In this document: in pieces, positions 1 through 4,880 of the stretch | Numbering within the stretch: position 1 is the first letter of the stretch | How the letters are laid out: each line of letters begins with the position of its first letter | Source of the DNA: Thermoprotei archaeon | GTDB lineage: Archaea; Thermoproteota; Thermoprotei_A; Sulfolobales; Ignisphaeraceae | Direction: 5' to 3' | Assembly: GCA_003661905.1 (NCBI GenBank) | Contig: QMXA01000044.1 | Coordinates: 1-7,593, forward strand | DNA: 7,593 nt | Position numbers and translations under genes: made by a program | The notes under the pieces: model-generated | What the model was told of the DNA's origin: nothing | Seen by the model: only the letters and a program-made list of their open reading frames with translations | Databases searched by the model: none

Positions 1-1
1 A

Positions 2-796
2 AAGCTTCATGTAGGAGATATGGAGTTTGGTGGATATAGATACATAAGACCTTTATTTGTAAAAATTCTTGTGGACTATGTCATGGAGCTAGGAGGCATA
101 CCATTTCTAGTAGATACATGGGGCCTTAAACACGTAATTACCGGTATAAAGAATGGGTTTAATTACACGACTATTGGAGCGCCTTTAATACCTATTGCTG
201 GTATAAAAGAGCATTTCGTAGTAAAAGTTAGAGTCCCGAACCCGTTTAGAATTGAAGAAGTAGATGTTGCTGGTGAAGTTTATTATGCTGATATCTTAAT
301 AAACTTTGCACATGCTAAGGGCCACCCATCTTCAGGATATGGAGGTGCTATAAAAAATATAGCAATGGGCTGTGTAGGACCAAGTACTAGGTCCAAAATT
401 CATAATTTTGAAAAAGAAGATGATTCAGGAACTGCATTCCAAGAAGCGATGATTGATGCATTCCATGCTGTCATTTTAAATAAGATAAACAAGGTCTATC
501 ATATAAACTACGCGGTGGATATACAACCAACATGTGATTGTGCTCCTTGGTCAGACATACCAATAGTTCCTGATATAGGAATTCTAGCTTCTGAAGATCC
601 TGTCGCCTTGGAGAAAGCAACTCTTGATCTAATAAATAAACAGCCAATAGTGCCTCACTCCATTGCTGAGAGAATAGGTATTGGAGTTAATGACAATAAG
701 TTCCTCTTAATACATAATAAAGATCCATATATACAGATCCATGCTGCAGCTAAAAAGAAGTTGGGATCACCTAATTACACTATTGTGAGGATATAA
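2..796 (+). CDS. DUF362 (COG2768-like) iron-sulfur-associated protein, N-terminus cut off by the window edge
   Basis: The reading frame is open to the left edge. The codons before the ATG at 20 read KLHVGD, which fits the N-terminal K-x-H-[FV]-G-[ED] motif of DUF362 proteins, so that ATG is probably internal and only a short N-terminal part is missing. Numbering from the ATG at 20, the family signatures are a GHPSSGYGGAIKN block (residues 101-113), MGC at 116-118, a CDC motif at 172-174, and PDIGILASEDPVAL at 184-197. The protein looks cytosolic, with no signal peptide or membrane helix. The biochemical role of the family is not established; the conserved Cys/His residues and the usual ferredoxin domain suggest redox or metal chemistry. 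In the fused relatives I recall, two 4Fe-4S motifs sit between the MGC and CDC blocks. Here that stretch is short and cysteine-free, and a ferredoxin follows as a separate gene. Family call firm, function unknown. Confidence 0.85.
   Translation, partial: KLHVGDMEFGGYRYIRPLFVKILVDYVMELGGIPFLVDTWGLKHVITGIKNGFNYTTIGAPLIPIAGIKEHFVVKVRVPNPFRIEEVDVAGEVYYADILINFAHAKGHPSSGYGGAIKNIAMGCVGPSTRSKIHNFEKEDDSGTAFQEAMIDAFHAVILNKINKVYHINYAVDIQPTCDCAPWSDIPIVPDIGILASEDPVALEKATLDLINKQPIVPHSIAERIGIGVNDNKFLLIHNKDPYIQIHAAAKKKLGSPNYTIVRI
785..790 (+). promoter_or_regulatory. Ribosome-binding site of the ferredoxin gene
   Basis: GTGAGG lies seven bases before the ATG at 798 and overlaps the last codons of the DUF362 gene. 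It complements the archaeal anti-Shine-Dalgarno sequence and supports coupled translation of the pair. Confidence 0.6.
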
Positions 797-797
797 C

Positions 798-1025
798 ATG
801 CTCGAGATTAAGATAATAATCGACGAAGATAAATGTATTGGCTGCGGCCAATGTGTCGTTAGTTGCCAAAACAATGTGTATGAAATCATTAATGAGAAAT
901 CCAAAGTTATAAGACCCGAGAATTGCACTTACTGTAGGGCATGCATCATTAGATGTCCGACTTCAGCTATTAAGATCATTCCAAGAGATGTCTATGCATA
1001 CTATGCTAAATTCTATGAGGAGTAG
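798..1025 (+). CDS. Small 2x[4Fe-4S] ferredoxin paired with the DUF362 protein
   Basis: This is a 75-residue bacterial-type dicluster ferredoxin. Two cysteine sets are visible: CIGCGQCVVSC (residues 14-24) and CTYCRACIIRCP (about 43-54), each C-x2-C-x2-C-x3-C, enough for two [4Fe-4S] clusters. The usual Pro after the fourth cysteine is present in the second set, while the first set is followed by Gln. It would carry electrons in the cytosol. It starts one base after the DUF362 stop codon, with a GTGAGG ribosome-binding site at 785-790 inside the upstream gene, so the two are almost certainly co-transcribed and probably translationally coupled. This points to a dedicated partner of the DUF362 protein rather than a general electron carrier, although that is inference. 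Its last 13 bp overlap the 3' end of the convergent HAD gene. Confidence 0.9.
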   Translation: MLEIKIIIDEDKCIGCGQCVVSCQNNVYEIINEKSKVIRPENCTYCRACIIRCPTSAIKIIPRDVYAYYAKFYEE

Positions 1026-1714
1026 ATCCTTTTCAGATATTCTAGGAACTCGCCTACATCCCTAAATACCGCTAAAGCGCCGTATTCGCATAGCTCATAA
1101 CGTGTAAATAGACCTAATTCAATGCCTATGAAGGAGACTTCGGCTTTTTTAGCAGCTACTACATCAGCTAACCCATCACCGATCATGAGAGAATAATTAG
1201 GATTACAACCACTCACTGAAATACATGCAGCGATGTGATCAGGCCATGGCTTAGGTTTTCCAGCACTATCTCTACCAAATATGGGAATTGTTAAGCCTGG
1301 ACAACATATTGTTAAGGCATGTCTAATTATATCTGTTGGTTGAAGTGAGACTACACAAAGTGAGATACCTTTATTTAATAATAGTGCTAAGAGTTGAGAA
1401 GCATGTGGTATAGGTTTCGATTTTTTAAGAGCAATTATTTCATAGTACTTAAGAATTTCTGAAACCTCCTTGTATAGCTTAGGATTCTTCTCTTTATCTA
1501 TTATATTGAGAAAATCGAAAGGATCGATGATTTGTAGTAATCTCTTTAGTGGAAAGCCGTGTTTAATCACTAGGGAAGTTAGTTTTCTTCTCGCTTCTAT
1601 CCAGTTGTAGTTTGTTGATAGGTTATAGAGAATGCCATCAAAATCCAGAATTATCAATTTAGCCGTTCTTAATTTAATTTTCAATTCATTTTCATCATCT
1701 CTACATAGATACAT
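1013..1714 (-). CDS. HAD-superfamily hydrolase (phosphatase-like)
   Basis: A 233-residue soluble haloacid-dehalogenase-fold protein. Motif I is LDFDGILY (residues 23-30), with nucleophile Asp24 and acid/base Asp26; the usual Thr after DG is Ile here. Motif II is the Ser in VVSLQP (Ser123), motif III a Lys in GKPKPWPD (152-159), and motif IV MIGDGLADV (177-185) with acidic Mg2+ ligands. The stretch between motifs I and II is long enough for a helical C1-type cap as in phosphoglycolate- or phosphoserine-phosphatase-like enzymes, so a small phosphorylated metabolite is the likely substrate, but the sequence does not reveal which. It starts 22 bp after the mtnA stop with a GGGTG ribosome-binding site (1720-1724), so the two form an operon. 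A role in the same sugar-phosphate salvage is plausible, not proven. Confidence 0.82.
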   Translation of the reverse strand: MYLCRDDENELKIKLRTAKLIILDFDGILYNLSTNYNWIEARRKLTSLVIKHGFPLKRLLQIIDPFDFLNIIDKEKNPKLYKEVSEILKYYEIIALKKSKPIPHASQLLALLLNKGISLCVVSLQPTDIIRHALTICCPGLTIPIFGRDSAGKPKPWPDHIAACISVSGCNPNYSLMIGDGLADVVAAKKAEVSFIGIELGLFTRYELCEYGALAVFRDVGEFLEYLKRIYSS

Positions 1715-1736
1715 TACTACACCCAGCTTTATGAAG

Positions 1737-2798
1737 TTAGGTACTGAGTATCTTTTTCAAGTTCTCACTATATGGTGGATAAACAATACCTTTCTCAGTA
1801 ATTATTGATGTTACTAAATCAGGAGGTGTAATATCAAAGGCTGGATTCATCACGTTGACATCAGGAACCGTGATTAAGAGCTTTCCCATAATGTATCTAA
1901 CTTCATTAGGATCTCTTTCCTCAATTACTACTTCATCCAGGTGAGTCTTCGGATCTATAGTTGATGTAGGTGCTGCAATGTAGAATGGAATATTGTGTCT
2001 ACTAGCTACCAGCGCTACCATGTAAGTACCTATTTTATTTATTACATGGCCACTCAGCAGAATTCTATCAGCACCCACTATAACCTTGTTAACCATCCCT
2101 CTACTAATGATGTATCCAACCATGTTATCCGTTATGAGAGTCACTGGTATTCCTTCTTTTTTCAACTCCCATACAGTTAAACGAGCTCCTTGAAGAACAG
2201 GTCGAGTTTCTGTTGCAATGACCTTTATTCTCTTGCCCTGATACCAAGCATACCTTATAACTCCTAGTGCTGTTCCGAATCCAGCTGTTGCAAGAGCTCC
2301 GGCATTACAGTGTGTTAGTATAGTATCTCCATCGCTTATGAGTTCTGCACCATATTTACCTATTGAAATATTCATTTCTATATCATTTTTCATGATATTT
2401 AGAGCTGTGTTTATTACAGTTTCTCTTAGCTTGTTAAGTCCTTCACTTTTTGCTTTTTCAGCTTCCATTATTACTTTATTTAGAGCCCAAAATAAATTAA
2501 CAGCTGTTGGCCTTGTTTTGATTAATCTCTCCTTTGCTTTCCTAAGCTCTGCAAATAGAGTCTCAACATCCTTAGCTTTTGAATTTGCTGCAACTGTAGC
2601 TAGAGCTAAAGCTGCCGCAACACCTATTGCAGGTGCTCCTCGTATTTCCATTCTTTCAATTGCTTCAGCTATTCTTTCTATGTCAGCACTTTCGTAATAT
2701 ACTTCCTCATAAGGTAATTTAGAAGTATCTAACCATCTTACTTTATTATCAACCCATTCAATAGGTCTTACACTTAAACTAATTCCCTTGATATTCAT
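1737..2798 (-). CDS. mtnA: S-methyl-5-thioribose-1-phosphate isomerase (aIF2B-like)
   Basis: This 353-residue enzyme isomerises 5-methylthioribose-1-phosphate to 5-methylthioribulose-1-phosphate in methionine/MTA salvage; archaeal members also accept 5-deoxyribose-1-phosphate. Diagnostic blocks are RGAPAIGV (53-60), THCNAGALATAGFGTALGV (162-180) with the catalytic Cys164, ETRP (197-200), DNMVG (224-228), VGADRI (241-246) with the catalytic Asp244, NKIGTY (254-259), and NPAFDITPP (318-326). The Cys and Asp correspond to Cys160/Asp240 of the Bacillus enzyme. These residues separate it from true eIF2B regulatory subunits, and it lacks the pattern I would expect of ribose-1,5-bisphosphate isomerase. 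Length is normal and the protein complete. The ATG is preceded by GTGAGG (2807-2812). It heads a minus-strand operon with the HAD gene and diverges from the endonuclease gene. Confidence 0.93.
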   Translation of the reverse strand: MNIKGISLSVRPIEWVDNKVRWLDTSKLPYEEVYYESADIERIAEAIERMEIRGAPAIGVAAALALATVAANSKAKDVETLFAELRKAKERLIKTRPTAVNLFWALNKVIMEAEKAKSEGLNKLRETVINTALNIMKNDIEMNISIGKYGAELISDGDTILTHCNAGALATAGFGTALGVIRYAWYQGKRIKVIATETRPVLQGARLTVWELKKEGIPVTLITDNMVGYIISRGMVNKVIVGADRILLSGHVINKIGTYMVALVASRHNIPFYIAAPTSTIDPKTHLDEVVIEERDPNEVRYIMGKLLITVPDVNVMNPAFDITPPDLVTSIITEKGIVYPPYSENLKKILST

Positions 2799-2806
2799 TG
2801 TTCACG

Positions 2807-2812
2807 CCTCAC
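2807..2812 (-). promoter_or_regulatory. Ribosome-binding site of mtnA
   Basis: On the minus strand GTGAGG lies eight bases before the mtnA ATG, a good match to the archaeal anti-Shine-Dalgarno sequence. It supports the ATG at 2798 as the start. Confidence 0.6.
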
Positions 2813-2835
2813 TCTTAGCCCAAGTTTGACATAGC

Positions 2836-2858
2836 AAATAAAAATATTTTCTATAAAG
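2836..2858. promoter_or_regulatory. Shared AT-rich divergent promoter region between mtnA and the endonuclease gene
   Basis: The 75-bp divergent gap has one strongly AT-rich block, including the perfect 10-bp palindrome AAAATATTTT (2841-2850) followed by CTATAAAG (2851-2858). Rightward, the block sits roughly 20-30 bp before the ATG at 2874, which has no ribosome-binding site, so the endonuclease mRNA is probably leaderless. Leftward, a TATA box here would give mtnA a leader of about 20 nt carrying its GTGAGG site. The TATA assignment is by eye; no start site has been mapped. Confidence 0.5.
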
Positions 2859-2873
2859 CAAATACTAACTCGG

Positions 2874-3377
2874 ATGAATATGAGTCAAAGGATAAAGATT
2901 GTAGTAATTGATGATAAGTTCGTAATTTCTGAAGGGAAAGAATTTTTATGGGAAGGCCGAGAAATACCCGGCATAGGTAAAGTACTTCATTTCGTCGAAG
3001 TTGCTTATCTTCTATATACTGGAAGAGCTGAAGTATTTGATGATAGAGGAAATAAACTTGGCTTTGAGGAATTCTTCTCTAAATACAGTTCTAGTAGAAG
3101 AGCTTGGATTCTCTTTACAGTTTACTTCGACTTGAGGAAAAGAGGTAAGAGAGCAAAGCCAGGATTATCAGATTCAGACGTAATAGTTGAGCATCAAAGA
3201 GATTCTTTGAGAATCTTTGTAACTGAAGAAAATACTCAGTTATCGCTTAGAACAATAATTGAATGGATAGAAGATAGTTTAAGAAAAGGTTACAAACCCA
3301 TTATGGCTGTTGTTGATATGTATGGTGATGTAACATATTACGAATTATCTAAAATAAATTTACCTAAGATAAGGTGA
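2874..3377 (+). CDS. tRNA-splicing endonuclease, non-catalytic (structural) subunit
   Basis: A 167-residue EndA-family protein with the expected order of elements: an N-terminal domain with the EVAYLLYTGRAEV segment (42-54), the linker helix, then the nuclease-fold domain with VYFDLRKRG (83-91) and the C-terminal AVVDMYGDVTYYELS strand pair (145-159). In catalytic subunits the triad is a Tyr in the G-x-D-F-x-V-Y block, a His about ten residues on, and a Lys near the C-terminal helix. Here the first block reads GLSDSDVIVE (97-106), with Glu where Tyr is expected, and no His-Ser follows at the expected place. It is therefore probably the structural partner in the crenarchaeal (alpha-beta)2 enzyme, with the catalytic subunit encoded elsewhere. 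It excises tRNA introns at bulge-helix-bulge sites. A second in-frame ATG at 2880 is possible. The transporter gene follows after 35 bp. Confidence 0.85.
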   Translation: MNMSQRIKIVVIDDKFVISEGKEFLWEGREIPGIGKVLHFVEVAYLLYTGRAEVFDDRGNKLGFEEFFSKYSSSRRAWILFTVYFDLRKRGKRAKPGLSDSDVIVEHQRDSLRIFVTEENTQLSLRTIIEWIEDSLRKGYKPIMAVVDMYGDVTYYELSKINLPKIR

Positions 3378-3400
3378 GGAAGTAATAATAGTGAAGATAT

Positions 3401-3406
3401 AAGGTG
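3401..3406 (+). promoter_or_regulatory. Ribosome-binding site that fixes the TTG start of the LysE-type gene
   Basis: AAGGTG lies six bases before the TTG at 3413. An in-frame TAA at 3410-3412 immediately precedes that TTG, so no earlier start exists in the frame, and the next in-frame ATG would remove the first membrane helix. Confidence 0.55.
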
Positions 3407-3412
3407 CTTTAA

Positions 3413-4084
3413 TTGAATATCATAGCTTTTATTGTAAGTGTGGTAGTTATTACAGCCAGTGGCGCTTTATCGCCTGGTCCTCTCACAATTTCAGCCATAT
3501 TGTTAGGGTCTAAGGGTGGTTGGAAAGTTGGGTTACTAATGGCTATAGGTCATACGATCTTTGAATTGCCGTACATAACATTCTTAGCTGTAGCGTATGA
3601 TTATGTAGAGATATACATAGTAAAGAATCAAATAATTAATTTCATATTAGCAATTGTAGTAGCTTCAGTACTACTTTATTTCGCCATTGCTACGATCTCT
3701 GAATCACTTAAATTAAAATTAAACCATGAAAAGCAGAGACGAATTAAAGTACTAAATAGAAAGTGGAATCCAATAATTGTAGGATTTATTTTCACAGCGT
3801 TGAATCCTTACTTCTTACTATGGTGGGCTACACTAGGCTTTGAGCTCTTGAGAACATCTCTAACAATGGGTATTGTTTACGGAGTGACAATACTTTTCAT
3901 GGCACATATATGGATAGATTATGTGTGGTTAATACTCATATCCCATACTCCGCAAGTGAGAATTAGTTACTTCGGGTCTAAAGTCTATCGAGTATTTCTC
4001 TTAGCACTAGCAATTATACTTATATCATTTGCACTTAATATCCTAACTCGCACATTCCTAGGCATATCATTACTTCCCATTTAA
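3413..4084 (+). CDS. LysE/RhtB-family amino-acid exporter
   Basis: A 223-residue, strongly hydrophobic membrane protein with about six predicted helices, at roughly residues 3-25, 38-60, 70-95, 118-142, 148-176 and 190-215, separated by a basic loop at 98-115. The LysE family marker is visible as SPGP (20-23) at the end of helix 1, followed by a G-rich helix 2 containing AIGHTIFELP (44-53) and an NPYFLLWW segment (131-138) like the N-P-K-x-x-x-F/W region of the family. Members export lysine, threonine, homoserine or similar amino acids; the substrate here cannot be read from sequence. It probably shares a transcript with the endonuclease subunit gene 35 bp upstream, an arrangement with no obvious functional logic. 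The start is TTG. Confidence 0.82.
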   Translation: MNIIAFIVSVVVITASGALSPGPLTISAILLGSKGGWKVGLLMAIGHTIFELPYITFLAVAYDYVEIYIVKNQIINFILAIVVASVLLYFAIATISESLKLKLNHEKQRRIKVLNRKWNPIIVGFIFTALNPYFLLWWATLGFELLRTSLTMGIVYGVTILFMAHIWIDYVWLILISHTPQVRISYFGSKVYRVFLLALAIILISFALNILTRTFLGISLLPI

Positions 4085-4442
4085 GGAGATTCAATTCCCG
4101 AATTACTTAAGGCTGTGCAGAACTTTCTAAATAATTAAAGATAGAATCTGAGATACGTCATAACAAACATCTAAGTTTATACTTGATATTTTATTGCACT
4201 GAGATGTCAGCGCCGTTATTACATTAGCTAATTTGAATTCAGTTATTATTCCGAGGCTTGTGATTATTAGCTATTCGCAATAATACATATCAAGGATTTT
4301 TATTCATACTTAGTATATGAACTAATGTTTCTGTTAACCTACTTGCTTTAAGCAGCTCGGTGATCTGTAATGTATTTAAACGTTTAAGTCTTAGTGATAC
4401 ACAGCTAGATAATAGTTAATTCACTCATGAAGGTTAGTTACT
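4085..4442. other. 358-bp intergenic gap with no credible gene
   Basis: On both strands the longest ATG-started frames wholly inside the gap are about a dozen codons or fewer. No tRNA cloverleaf, C/D-box pair or GC-rich structured RNA stands out, and the AT-richness argues against a stable RNA in a thermophile. The gap contains a T5 run (4297-4301) that could end LysE transcription, an inverted repeat TTCATA-N7-TATGAA (4303-4321), TGCTT-T-AAGCA (4344-4354), the perfect palindrome TTAAACGTTTAA (4376-4387), and short direct repeats CTGAGAT (4148, 4199) and ATTAGCTA (4223, 4266). The right end probably holds the promoter of the next gene. Confidence 0.6.
4373..4387 (+). promoter_or_regulatory. 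Candidate TATA box overlapping a perfect 12-bp palindrome, upstream of the small membrane-protein gene
   Basis: TATTTAAA (4373-4380) resembles an archaeal box A and lies about 63-70 bp before the GTG at 4443, which would give a leader of roughly 35-45 nt. It merges with TTAAACGTTTAA (4376-4387), an exact self-complement. Palindromes placed on the TATA box are typical of archaeal repressor sites, but no regulator is identified here. Confidence 0.4.
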
Positions 4443-4811
4443 GTGAGATATCCATGGCTACTATTAGTAATAGCAGTAGTAGTGTGTTTGGTGATTTCTT
4501 ACATTTACTCAGATCCTCAAATAGTAACTGCTTACATCTTCATATTTCTTGGAATGTTTATCATGATTCTAGCACTTAAGAAAAGGAGAAGAACTAGATA
4601 TGTTATGGTGAGGAGAACTATGTTTTTAGTACCTTTAGTGTCTGGAGCAACATTATTAGGTTTCGGAATTACTATACTACTTCCATATTCTGAGCTTATT
4701 GCTACTATCAGGTCTTATACTCTAGGTATTGGATTCTTAACTATAGGAATTCTCATGGTTCTAATGAGCATGTATGTTGCTATGAAAGCTAGTAGAAGAG
4801 CGACGTATTAG
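4443..4811 (+). CDS. Small four-helix membrane protein of unknown function
   Basis: A 122-residue protein I cannot assign to a family. It has four predicted membrane helices at about residues 4-22, 26-46, 60-80 and 91-113. The loop between helices 2 and 3 is very basic (KKRRRTR, 46-52), and so is the C-terminus (KASRRATY). The loops after helices 1 and 3 are not basic (SDPQ and PYSELIATIRS). The positive-inside rule then puts both termini and the basic loop in the cytoplasm. Helices 1-2 and 3-4 look like two similar hairpins, each rich in Gly/Ile/Leu. The GTG start has only a weak AAGGT at 4430-4434 and follows an in-frame TGA at 4428, so no longer version exists. Coding potential rests on the coherent hydrophobic and charge pattern. 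It lies 69 bp before hisS on the same strand. Confidence 0.65.
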   Translation: MRYPWLLLVIAVVVCLVISYIYSDPQIVTAYIFIFLGMFIMILALKKRRRTRYVMVRRTMFLVPLVSGATLLGFGITILLPYSELIATIRSYTLGIGFLTIGILMVLMSMYVAMKASRRATY

Positions 4812-4819
4812 TGAGCGAA

Positions 4820-4849
4820 TTGGCAGAAGTTCTATAAGCCTCTTGCCAA
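4820..4849 (+). promoter_or_regulatory. hisS promoter candidate: TATA element bracketed by a TTGGCA...TGCCAA dyad
   Basis: TTGGCA (4820-4825) and TGCCAA (4844-4849) are exact inverted copies separated by 18 bp. Between them is CTATAAG (4832-4838), a plausible TATA box about 45 bp before the hisS ATG. The dyad could be an operator for hisS, or a weak hairpin just after the membrane-protein stop. It lacks a following T-run, which favours a regulatory role over termination. Confidence 0.35.
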
Positions 4850-4880
4850 GCCATTATTATGGTACTGTAAGGGTGGGGTA

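Noticed and set aside
798..1025. Frameshift or nonsense mutation splitting one DUF362-ferredoxin gene
   Set aside because: The ferredoxin has its own ATG and ribosome-binding site, and in fused relatives the Fe-S domain is internal rather than C-terminal.
1995..2180. 61-codon open frame on the + strand
   Set aside because: It lies antisense within mtnA, whose motifs are unmistakable; the translation has no family features.
2338..2697. 119-codon open frame on the + strand
   Set aside because: It is antisense to mtnA; the apparent hydrophobicity comes from reading complementary codons of Ala/Ile-rich helices.
1737..2798. mtnA as a true eIF2B subunit or ribose-1,5-bisphosphate isomerase
   Set aside because: Both MtnA catalytic residues, Cys in THCNAG and Asp in GADRI, are present in their diagnostic contexts.
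2908..2932. C/D-box-like pair: TTGATGA then CTGA 14 nt later
   Set aside because: It lies inside the endonuclease coding sequence, has no internal C'/D' pair and no terminal stem.
4085..4110. T-loop-like TTCAATT in the intergenic gap, suggesting a tRNA
   Set aside because: The flanking bases do not form a five-pair stem, and no acceptor or anticodon arms can be built around it.
4148..4273. Direct repeats CTGAGAT (4148, 4199) and ATTAGCTA (4223, 4266) as a repeat array
   Set aside because: There are only two copies of each, 7-8 bp long, with no constant spacing; this is expected by chance in AT-rich DNA.
4427..4567. Out-of-frame ATG-started frame overlapping the start of the small membrane protein
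   Set aside because: It gives a Ser-rich peptide of about 46 residues with no coherent pattern, whereas the 4443 frame has clean membrane helices and charge topology.
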